64,000 nucleotides of DNA. Origin: Oscheius dolichura (taxonomy: Eukaryota > Nematoda > Chromadorea > Rhabditida > Rhabditidae). The stretch is taken from assembly GCA_932521035.1 (NCBI GenBank), contig OW051493.1, forward strand, positions 1,364,001 through 1,428,000. Reading direction: 5' to 3'. Shown in pieces: positions 1 to 7,813 of the stretch (the first letter of the stretch is position 1; every line of letters starts with the position of its first letter). Both the position numbers and the translations under genes were made by a program. The notes under the pieces were generated by a model, which was not told where the DNA came from, did no database searches, and worked only from the letters and a program-made list of their open reading frames with translations.

Positions 1-435
1 GGAGGATCGGTTTGCTAACGGTTAGTTCACATCTTGATACTTCGCCGTCTGATACACCTTCCTAACGGATGTACTGCGGCTCCTCATGTAGAGCATTACT
101 AAAGATGGAACCTATGGCTTTCGAACGTATCAGAGCAAGAAGAAATAAGGAAAAACCAAGAAGAATCCGAATTTCCCAGCTAAAAATGGATTTTTTCGTT
201 AATTTTGTTCTCTTACCGTGTAATACCCATTTTTTCTTCTTTCTAACAATCATATCCGAACTAATAAACATCTTATACTCAATAAAAACATGAAAAATTG
301 AAAAAGAAGCAGAAAAGAAAACGTAGCGCGAGCGTGAATAATTTAAAGGACTGGGAAAAGGTCCCATAGCCGGAAAACCCGAGATTGGAAACGGACTATA
401 TACTGTAAACGCTTGAATGGAACTCCAAGGCATTC
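1..435. other. Window edge, no gene recognised
   Basis: AT-rich sequence downstream of the minus-strand gene that ends at 436. Reading frames exist on both strands here, but none resembles a known family or shows convincing splice structure. It may hold the 3' flank of the MULE-related element described next. Confidence 0.4.
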
Positions 436-1496
436 TTATTGGAAAGTAGACCTACCGAGATGTTGTAACTCCGTGATCTTTTTCAGTGTCACCTCATAAG
501 CTTGGGATGGAGTTAGGCATACAGAAGTATCTCTCATCTCTTTCGTGGTCTCATACAAACAACCCTTGGCCGTCTCCTCATCATGATTTCTCATTGTGCA
601 GTAGTGTTTTAAAGCCACCGGGTCCGTCAAAAAGTCACAATTTATCACCTGAACTATAAAATATATTGTAAATTCTGAAGACCAACATGTATTGTAACCG
701 TCTGCAATCCATCCATTTCTTTGCAACCAAGACAAAACATAGTTGAATCTTTCGAATTTTTGCGCTTGAAGGAGAAGACATAACATTTGTTCTCTGAATT
801 CTAAAGACCATTGTGTCTTTGAGAATAAATTCAAGTTACTTATAGATCAGAGCTGGATTTTTTCCACCTTTCGACGGCCTTTCAACTCCACGGAAACCTT
901 CTACTGCTGTAATATACTCTTCCTCTGTGATGTCGTCGGTCACCTCCCATGGTTTGATCGAGGGATGTGACACAAGTTGAGATTCACGGATGGGTGCACT
1001 TGTTTCGACAGATTCAGATGGAACTTCGTCAACTTGGCATGTTTCAACTTCGTCAGAAAGTGTGCCGACAGGAGTAATCACGTGTTCTTCAATACTTGAA
1101 TAAAAGCCGACAGTCTACAAAACATGTGAATATAAATGTAGTGTGGAAATTAACTTCAAAATCGTCAACAAGTGCCAAGCTTTGACTGATAAGGCCGATA
1201 CCGAGAAAATCTTCCTCTCCGTCAGTAAATTCTAAAATTTCTTCTAAGTTCTGTCCATCGGTTCCTTCGGTTGATTCCTTTTCAAGAACAGGGTGATCCT
1301 CTTCCAAAACCGTCACATCTTTCATTTTCAATTTTCTCATTTTAGAAAGAAGCTGTTGCTTTGTCTTTGCATCAAAATTATCCAGCCATGAGTTTGTGGA
1401 GTCGTCACTATCGGTATCCTCTGCTGATTTCTTTTGAAGAGGCTCCACAGATCGTCGAGAATCCGCTTTTTTCTTTCTTGATATAACAGAATTCAT
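436..1496 (-). CDS. MULE-related protein with Cys-x2-Cys (FLYWCH-like) motif, transposase domain absent
   Basis: The first exon (1496-1155) encodes a basic start followed by a Ser/Asp/Glu-rich region. It joins in phase across a 40-nt intron (GTTAAT...TTTGTAG) to a second exon starting at 1114 that runs to about 840. Downstream frames contain a FCLGC Cys-x2-Cys segment around 700-740 and end at 436. The layout (acidic N-terminus, then a short Cys-rich finger) parallels the N-terminal third of the MULE transposase at 8.1-10.4 kb, which has YCKGC in the same place. No DDE transposase part follows. The join into the finger exon is out of frame with the obvious splice sites, so the gene may be decayed or use a junction I did not find. 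An intron-like stretch and a hydrophobic frame lie upstream to about 1650. Reading: a MULE-derived gene or a dead element. The N-terminal exons are well supported; the C-terminal structure is not. Confidence 0.5.
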
Positions 1497-1697
1497 CTAT
1501 AACGGCAGCACAATAAATGAGAAATGAAGGAAGACTTACGTTCCAGCCGCTTTGCAGCAGAACAAAAGCAATTTTGACCGAAAATACTGTCAACACAATC
1601 GACAAGTATCTGGCAATAACAAGAAAATCGACTGTTTTCTGCAGTTCGATCATGAAACTACACGTTATCCCATACTACAGCGCTGAAAGAGTGAACT

Positions 1698-1754
1698 GTT
1701 ACTTAGTTCCGCGGCGAGTACGCGCGCTGTTACTTAGTTCCGCGGAACTAAGGA
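1698..1754. repeat. Duplicated TIR-like end of a MULE-type element
   Basis: GTTACTTAGTTCCGCGG occurs twice in direct orientation (1698-1714 and 1729-1745), and the second copy runs into an inverted half (TTCCGCGGAACTAAG). The arrangement, two copies of an AGTTCCGCG-type motif about 200 bp upstream of the coding region, resembles the ends of the MULE at 7.8-10.5 kb (GAACTTATATCCGCG repeated). I infer this is the 5' terminus of the element carrying the preceding gene. No matching distal end is visible before the window edge. Confidence 0.4.
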
Positions 1755-2007
1755 TACGGAGTCGAGATTGGAGTTGCCACAATGATAACACAAAAAAAGT
1801 GATCTAGCTAGGCGGGAGGGCCAGGTGAAACACCTTCTTGAATTTTTGAAATCGACCAAGAAATGACCGAGATACGGACACAAACACCCGACACTCCCGT
1901 CTACGAACAAAGCGAGGCGTTTTGTAGGCCTTCGTCTACCTTTCATTATTTTGAAAACTTTCAAAAGAACTTTATTAATTTTATCCCGCTCAAAATCTAT
2001 TCGTTCC

Positions 2008-2434
2008 TCAGCAGAGATTGCAAGACCTGGCGCAGAAGGTTCTCTTCTCGGCTATGGTGCGGGGGCCATTGCAGAAACCAGTAGCCACCCAGGCGGCGCA
2101 GCTGAAAACCACATTTTTAGATTCCAAAAAGGAGGAAAAGATTACTTAGGCTGGGCATCCGTGCAGCTACCACCATTCCCTCCATTTCCCCCGTTTCCTC
2201 CACTCTGGCAGCCAGCAACATTTTCAGGACGGGCACATTCTTGGTTCCCGTTATTAGTGACCTCAGTAGTACCGGGAGGACAGGTTCCCATAATCACTGG
2301 GCCCTAAAATATTTAATCCTTACTATTTAGCTCCCGAAGGGATTAGTTCGTCTACAGTATCCCCTTACTTCAGTAACGCAGGCAGAGAGGGCGAGGGCCG
2401 CGAGGAAGGAGGCGAGGACGAGTTGACGGATCAT
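2008..2434 (-). CDS. Small secreted protein with C-terminal ShKT domain (left copy)
   Basis: Three exons, mirror of the gene at 15156-15582. The predicted 105-residue protein starts with a signal peptide (MIRQLVLASFLAALALSAC). A Cys/Gly/Asn-rich middle with a run of GGN triplets follows, then a C-terminal ShKT module whose cysteines match the family pattern (SCTDAQPNC, then W, FC, FC, SCNLC at the very end). ShKT domains are known from nematode secreted enzymes and peptides, where they resemble potassium-channel-blocking toxins of sea anemones. A channel role here is not implied by sequence alone. Introns are short with GTAAGG/GTAATC donors and TTTTAG/TTTCAG acceptors. A TATAAAA box lies at 2466-2472, 32 bp before the ATG. 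Confidence 0.8.
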
Positions 2435-2902
2435 TTCAGTGTGTCCTTTCGGTCCGGGACCCGGCTTTTATAGCAATAGTACAAGCAAAGTTTACTTAGG
2501 GAGCTAATGGAAAAGGGCCTGAACAAAGTGTGTGGGCAGAAAATTGGTAGAGTTTATCGTTTGCATTACTCCTAGACCGGGAGAACAATACTGCCATTTA
2601 TCATTTGGTCTAGTGGATATTAATCCAGCTGGCTGACTGCCAATCCCCCGAAAATCGCAGGAAAAAAGGCCGAACTTTGCACAACTGGGAGAGGTGGCGG
2701 AGGGGAATGGAATGGGTGGACGGCGCGTTTTTTCTGACCGAGTTCGAGTCACTGTTGGAGCAATCGTCTTTTGCCTCTATATTTTCACGAGAAAAACGAT
2801 TTTTGATGGATAATAGTTGTTTTTTTTCGTGGCTAATTTTTTTCGTGGCTGTTATTTGCCTAAAAAGGCTTGCACCGCCTGGCGCCCCCGCCAGTTTGCA
2901 TT

Positions 2903-2992
2903 AGAAACAATAGGATTGCAACTAGACATAAAAGGGGGGAAAAGATCATGGACAAGGTGAAATTTGACCAGCTGGGATCGTCTGCTATAAAA
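2903..2992 (+). promoter_or_regulatory. Promoter of two-ShKT gene: AGAAACAATAG motif and TATA box
   Basis: AGAAACAATAG at 2903-2913 lies 83 bp before TATAAAA at 2986-2992, which is 35 bp before the ATG at 3027. The block GACCAGCTGGG-TCGTCTGC immediately before the TATA box is also present before ShKT genes A and B at 5.1, 5.7, 11.2 and 11.8 kb. This points to one shared regulatory design. Confidence 0.65.
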
Positions 2993-3026
2993 TGGGAGGT
3001 CCTATCCGTATCTTCACTTCTCAGCC

Positions 3027-3400
3027 ATGTACACCATCTTCGCTCTCTTGGCTCTCATCGCTACCGCCGCTGGCGCCTGTGTAGACGACCATCCCAAGTT
3101 AGTTTTCCCCCAAAAATCGGGTAAAAAAGAGAATTTACAGCTGCCCCGGCTGGGCCAGCAACGGTTTCTGTACCAATTCCCTCTACACCAGCATAAGGAC
3201 CACCTGTCAGCGATCTTGCGGCCTCTGCACCCCTTGTGAAGATTCCAACGTCGCCAAGTAATTATTCTCCCATCTTACAGTAACCCCAGTATTTTAGCTG
3301 TATCAACTGGGTCCTGAACAATTTCTGCACCAGTAGAATCTACTCCGACGCAGAGAAACGGCAGTACTGCGCCGCCAGCTGTGGACTCTGTACTCCGTAA
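3027..3400 (+). CDS. Secreted protein with two ShKT domains (left copy)
   Basis: Exons 3027-3097, 3141-3257 and 3298-3400 join in frame to give 96 residues: a signal peptide (MYTIFALLALIATAAGA), ShKT domain 1 starting CVDDHPNC and ending CGLC, and ShKT domain 2 starting CEDSNVANC and ending CGLC just before the stop. All six cysteines of each module are present. Both introns interrupt an Asn codon (AA|C) directly before the second cysteine of a ShKT module, so one exon carries most of one domain. The protein is presumably exported and disulfide-rich; its target is unknown. It is identical in coding sequence to the mirror copy at 13767-14140, so the duplication is recent or homogenised. Confidence 0.85.
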
Positions 3401-4006
3401 GGAACCGAAATTCTGTCGTCTCTAGATATCGTAATAAATTTAATGAACACAATGACTACAATATATTTTCGGGTGCCCTCTAGTTTTTCCCCTGCCGACC
3501 GAGGATTACTGTAGAAAAATTGGCCTTTGTGGGAAAAACGTAGCGTGGGAAAAACGGCCTTGGGCATCAGGGCTGGGCAGTATCGGAGTTTTCAAGGGGA
3601 GATGGAATCGGATTCAGAATTGACTACACGGAAAAATCAAACTCGACACAACCCGGCAGAGTTTCGGGTTCGGGTCGGTCGATCGTTGCGCGCGCGCCCA
3701 CAGTCTATTGAAGAAAAGCCGACCCCCGAAAAGCTCCACTGAAACGCCAATTTCTCGACATTGGATGGACCAATTTCTTTACACTAAAAACCAAAGTGTA
3801 AGTTACACAGAGATCTATCGAATGACTCCAAAATATGCAGGCTGCCATAAAATCTAATTTTCCCTTTGCGGTCCCTACGGATACCCACACAGCCTTGATA
3901 TGGCACCCGCCCGTAAAGCTATAGACCCCATCAAAATAAGAAAACCTAATTAGTAAATACGGGTTTCGAAGCGAATTCTTTCTCTTCCTTTTTGCATTTC
4001 ACGATT
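3401..4006. other. Intergenic, no gene recognised
   Basis: Contains duplicated GGGAAAAACG-type stretches around 3528-3555 and the short GATTACTGTAG motif. Open frames here overlap the mirrored copies and show no family resemblance. Nothing else seen. Confidence 0.4.
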
Positions 4007-4243
4007 TTATTCCTGGACAATTCGGTTGATCGCGTCGATGAAGAATTGTTCAAGAGCGTGCTGGGCCTCCAGTTTGCTTGATTCGGGCTCATCCGCGCGG
4101 GAGATTTCCTCCAATTCCATGAACTCCAATGCCGCTACAAGTTCTTCTGCCGTCCACCGGATCGATTGATCACTCTCCACAGCCGTCACGGTTTCATCTT
4201 CATGGTCGGGTGGATCCATCCCAAGATCAATGGGAAGATTCAT
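4007..4243 (-). CDS. Small acidic protein of unknown function (left copy)
   Basis: A 78-residue reading frame, strongly acidic and rich in Glu/Asp, with a leucine/alanine-rich helical second half (WTAEELVAALEFMELEEI, later ALEQFFIDAINRIVQE). The ATG directly follows a TCTTTTAG acceptor-like sequence, so the start is probably made by cis- or trans-splicing. The frame is also preserved in the mirror copy at 12.9-13.2 kb, which supports it being real, but there the start codon has become ACG. I do not recognise a family; no signal peptide or membrane segment is seen. Confidence 0.55.
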   Translation of the reverse strand: MNLPIDLGMDPPDHEDETVTAVESDQSIRWTAEELVAALEFMELEEISRADEPESSKLEAQHALEQFFIDAINRIVQE

Positions 4244-4448
4244 CTAAAAGATGAGCATTGGAGTTCGCGTACATAAAAAATACGGAAGAGGCGGAAGAAG
4301 AAGGCAGTGCTGGCATATTCTAGAAAAAGAATGAAGGCAAAATGATTAAACGGGCCAATTCGCTAGGTTATATACCATTTTTGCCCCAAATTTGGGGATG
4401 CTAATATTATAACAAAGCTTTTCTTGTAGAAATCGCTGTCAAAACTAG

Positions 4449-4694
4449 TTTAAAGGAACGTTCAGGGACTGGGGCAGGTTACTGTAGTTGAGGTATATAG
4501 ACACATATGTACAGCCCAAATTCAGCACTATTTTTGAAAAATGGAAAACATCATCAGAATCTGCGTCAAAATCACATCGAATGAGCTACATCCCCCGCAT
4601 AATAACAAGGCGGGCGCGCTATCGCTTCGGGACCCGTGAACGGAATCAGGCAATTTCGTGAACGAAACTCCCAGTCCCTGACAGTTCCTTTAAA
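4449..4694. mobile_element. 246-bp MITE with TTTAAAGGAAC ends (left-arm copy)
   Basis: Ends are imperfect inverted repeats: TTTAAAGGAACGTTCAGGG on one side and CCCTGACAGTTCCTTTAAA on the other. The interior carries TACTGTAG and, on the opposite strand, GGGGGATGTAGCTCATTC, whose first half resembles the 5' end of a eukaryotic tRNA including box A. Copies: the mirror at 12259-12506, one at about 43687-43890 inside a receptor intron, and a diverged one at about 48107-48333. Non-autonomous, with no coding capacity. Confidence 0.7.
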
Positions 4695-4752
4695 AAAAGA
4701 TATTTTATTAAAATTGTAGCAATTTCCCAATAGTCGTCGGCATGGCACCTGC

Positions 4753-5122
4753 CTAACAGAGACCACAAGACTTGGCGCAGGTCTGTTTCTTCTCGGCTGT
4801 CGAGTAGTAAGAACTTTCACAGAAGTGGTTCCTCACGAGTGTCGGACACCTAAACCGACTCTTTGTAATTTTGGAATTCTATACAACTCACAGAGTATGG
4901 CTGTCTGTACAAGCGGGACAGAGGTTACAGGACTTCTTGCATTGCGCAACAACGGAAGGAGGGTAGAAGGTATTGGTACAGAAGCCGTTGCTGGCCCAGT
5001 TGGGGCAGCTGAAAACGACGGGTTTATCCATATTCTGGAGGGGGAACTAACTTGGCGTCCTCGTCCACACATTGGGCAGAAACACCGGCGACGAGGGCCA
5101 CAAGGAGGATGGCGGTGTACAT
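4753..5122 (-). CDS. Secreted two-ShKT protein, gene A (left copy)
   Basis: Three exons predicted by mirror alignment with 11831-12200, giving about 94 residues. A signal peptide (MYTAILLVALVAGVSAQ) is followed by ShKT 1 (CVDEDANC ... CNLC) and ShKT 2 (CTDSHTLC ... CGLC, then stop). The first intron splits the Asn codon before the second Cys, as in its relatives. It is divergently transcribed from gene B, whose first exon is the same, so A and B arose from a common ancestor and now differ in their second half. It differs from the right-arm copy by very few substitutions (for example Ala versus Thr between the two domains). Confidence 0.8.
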
Positions 5123-5156
5123 GACAGAGAAGTGCCAAACCGAGCGAGGTCTGCCA

Positions 5157-5654
5157 TTTTATAGCAGACGACCCCAGCTAGTCAAATCCACCCCGTTCCT
5201 GATCTCTCTTTCCCTTGTGTCAACCGTATTTGCAGGATCTATTGTTTCTAGTTCAAACGAGCGATGGTGCCAACTTTTTGGACAAATACCCGCCCACAAA
5301 AGGCTGTAGTGATCTCTAGTCTTTCCGTACAGGGAACTAGATTTTCTTTTTACAAAACCCGAAAAGCAATAAAGTTATTTTTAAATACGTAGGTCCCTGG
5401 TTACGGTAGCGAAGGAGCGCGGGGGTTTGAGGCTCTGGCGCGCCTTATTTCTGCATTTTCTTCGCAAAATCAACACCTGCAGTCTCTAATCCCTTCCCTG
5501 GCCGGCTATTTGCCTCACAGAATCCCACGCACCCACTGGCACTGCCGGCTGGTTGAACTAGAAACAATAGACCCTGCAAATAGGGTTGACACAAAAGGGA
5601 AAGAGAGATCAGGGACGGGGTGGATTTGACTAGCTGGGGTCGTCTGCTATAAAA
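5157..5654. promoter_or_regulatory. Divergent, palindromic promoter between ShKT genes A and B
   Basis: TATAAAA boxes sit at 5157-5163 (minus strand, gene A) and 5648-5654 (plus strand, gene B), each 35-40 bp from its ATG. The roughly 100 bp outside each box is the same sequence in opposite orientation. It includes the TCGTCTGC and CTAGCTGGG blocks and an AGAAACAATAG motif (5560-5570 on the plus side, inverted at about 5241-5251). The middle holds a GC-rich, unrelated stretch. The whole region is mirrored at 11261-11796. Confidence 0.65.
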
Positions 5655-5688
5655 TGGCAGACCTCGCTCGGTTTGGCACTTCTCTGTC

Positions 5689-6160
5689 ATGTACACCGCC
5701 ATCCTCCTTGTGGCCCTCGTCGCCGGTGTTTCTGCCCAATGTGTGGACGAGGACGCCAAGTTAGTTCCCCCTCCAGAATATGCATAAACCCGTCGTTTTC
5801 AGCTGCCCCAACTGGGTGGAGAACGGCATCTGTACCAATCCCCTTCCCTTCTACTTTTCCACTATTGCGAAATGCAAGAAGTCCTGTAATCTCTGCGGCG
5901 TGCCTGTTGCTAACTGCGGAACTAACAGCGCCATGGCCGCCGGACCATGCTTCGCCGACCATACCTGCCAATACATGCCAGGTTATGGCTGCACCTCCGT
6001 GGGAAATCTCTGCTGCCCTATAGTCAACACCGTCGATGCGAAGTTCCAAATTGGACCGTCTGTTGGGTTAATGTGCCCTGTTGGGTACACTGTCGTCTAT
6101 GGTATACCCAGCGATCCAAGCAACAACGGAGTGTGCATCGCTATTAATTCTAAGCCATAA
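5689..6160 (+). CDS. Secreted ShKT plus Cys-rich domain protein, gene B (left copy)
   Basis: Exons 5689-5759 and 5803-6160 encode 142 residues. The signal peptide and first exon are the same as in gene A. One ShKT module follows (CVDEDANC ... CKKSCNLC), then a C-terminal Cys-rich domain with CGTNSAMAAGPC, GYGC, LCCP, MCPVGY and a last Cys near the end. The spacing resembles lustrin-type or EB-type Cys repeats common in nematode secreted proteins; I cannot assign the family exactly. The frame is clean to the stop at 6160. It differs from the right-arm copy by substitutions and by four residues in length, clearly more than the other arm genes differ from their mirrors. Confidence 0.82.
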
Positions 6161-6513
6161 ACGATATTTGCCTTTATAATTTTCGAGAAGTACAGTAATC
6201 CAAAGGGGAAGACCAACCGAAGCGAGGAAATTAGCATGACTGTCAGTTATTTTAAATATGTAGCCGCCCACAGAAAGTACTGTACTGTACAGCTTGTGAT
6301 CTTTTGATCCCATAAGAGAAAATAGGGACTTGGAGGAAAGAAAATAAAGAGTAGCTAGTAAAAATTAAAAAAAGATCCCGCGAATATTTATTGCAGGGCT
6401 GGTCAGGCCCGTAAATATCTGCTTCGAGTCGGCTCATAATCTACAGACTACAAGGGGTTACTTACATGCCACCGCCATGGTTATCTACATGCCACCGCCA
6501 TGGTTATCGCTCT

Positions 6514-6615
6514 TCAACACAAGTTACTGCTCCTTCCGCAGTAATCTCTGCGTTGGGCAACGCTGTAGAAGGTGTTGGTGCAGAACCTTTTCCGTTTCTC
6601 ACCCAGTTGACACAG
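6514..6615 (-). pseudogene. Frameshifted ShKT exon remnant
   Basis: On the minus strand, after an ATTTTAG acceptor, the sequence begins like a ShKT second exon (Cys-Val-Asn-Trp-Val-Arg-Asn-Gly). It then shifts frame before FCTNTFYSVAQ and ends SSNLC-stop. Length and cysteine order match the gene A/B family. One extra base breaks the frame and no first exon is present nearby. It lies in the spacer of the inverted duplication, so it is a ninth, dead member of the local family. Confidence 0.6.
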
Positions 6616-6619
6616 CTAA

Positions 6620-7800
6620 AATTCGATTCGATTGGATTCGATCAATTGGCAGCCTACTTGACATTGGTGTCGGAACAGCTGCTGATGACTCCGGGAGCCT
6701 GGGGCCCCCTCCTTGTAAACTCAAATAACACTTTTTGTTGAAATTTCTCTTTTTCCAACAAACGAATTATTATTTGCTTCCATAAAAGTTCATCAAATAG
6801 AATCTCGAAGGGAAAAAGTCATCGTTTAACGTTTTCTCTACCAGTTCATAGCGTCGTCGGACCAGCCAACTTTGGTCCAAACGGGCAAATCCTGTAATTC
6901 CGTCATTTCCTCATTTCGCTTTCGTTTTCCACACCAGCTGGCTGTCTTCCTCTTCTCTCCAACCAGGTCGGCTTTCTCTTTCTCTTCTTTTCACAAACTA
7001 CCGTACTCTTGACTCTTTTTCGAAAGCGCTGCGCCTAAAATCTCCCGTATTTCGGTCCAAAAAGCGAAAGAAGAGGCGGTGCAAAATGGGACAATTGGGA
7101 GAGTATCCGCCTCCTCCCAGCAGCCTAAACTTTGACTCTTTCCGGGTCGAAGAAGGTGTCCCGGCCCGGCTTCCCGACGGTCTGGTTGTCAGTTCGGTGC
7201 CACAGCGGTGTTTGGAGCCGGCTGGACCTGGCCACCACCAAGGGAAACTGGAAGTTCTCGCCTTCTGACTGCGTTTTCGCTCAAAATTTCTAATTTTTCT
7301 TGATTTTTAACACTTCATTCTGTTTTTCTCCTTTCTGTTTGGTTAGTTTTCAGATAGTGGTCTCCTGGGACGACGATGGACAGCCGAGTGGAGGACAAGA
7401 AATTGCTCTTTGGATGATTTTGGATGATTTTGGATGCCGCTGTTCACCGTTTCGTGGGTTTCTTATATTTCTACTCCACAAAGTAATCGCTGATTCGTCA
7501 AGATAGTCGTCGAATGTTTCAAACTGTTGAAAGACGGCTTTTTTCGCTTTTTGTCGCTATTTCCTCGCCAATTTCCCTGAAACTTCTCGTTATCTTCAAA
7601 TCAAAAGGAACCAACACGAACAACCCATATTTTCAGGCTCCGAAAAGTCGAAAGGGGAATGGAAAGCGATCAACCAGAGAACTCAACAAGAATCCTGTCA
7701 ACCCCAGCCAAAACGGTCAGCTCTGGTCAAGTCAACGGAAATTGGACGCTCCAACTTCTTTGCCTGCTCCCCAAAGTCCATTTTCCCCTCGAAATTCCCG
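6620..7800. other. Spacer DNA without a recognised gene
   Basis: Pyrimidine-rich tracts (6895-7020), a plus-strand frame at 7086-7268 and another at 7300-7506 preceded by TTTTCAG. The second encodes WDDDGQPSGGQE but shows no family resemblance. These may be remnants of an older gene. A triple ATTTTGGATG repeat lies near 7412-7434. Nothing firmer can be supported. Confidence 0.35.
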
Positions 7801-7813
7801 TCATGTGGGTGCG

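Larger units (their letters stand above)
1846..6273. repeat. Left arm of giant inverted duplication
   Basis: The whole interval recurs in reverse complement at 10654-15744. Coordinates of matching landmarks sum to 17590 in the outer part, 17167 after a 423-bp insertion in the other arm, 16953 after a further 214-bp insertion, and 16915-16927 near the centre. Gene content in the arm is, in order: secreted ShKT gene (minus), two-ShKT gene (plus), small acidic protein gene (minus), two-ShKT gene A (minus) and ShKT plus Cys-rich gene B (plus). The inner limit is GCCGCCCACAG at 6263-6273. The outer limit lies inside a MITE fragment. Confidence 0.9.

Noticed and set aside
2160-2210. Proline/phenylalanine-rich frame on the plus strand
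   Set aside because: It is the antisense of the GGN repeat in the secreted ShKT gene; same in the right arm.
3340-3567. Minus-strand frame overlapping exon 3 of the two-ShKT gene (mirrored at 13600-13827)
   Set aside because: Shadow frame conserved only because the arms are duplicated; the sense frame has the cysteine pattern.
5052-5309. Plus-strand frame across the promoter and first exon of gene A (also at the three related loci)
   Set aside because: Antisense of a signal peptide exon plus promoter. Conserved by duplication, not by coding constraint.
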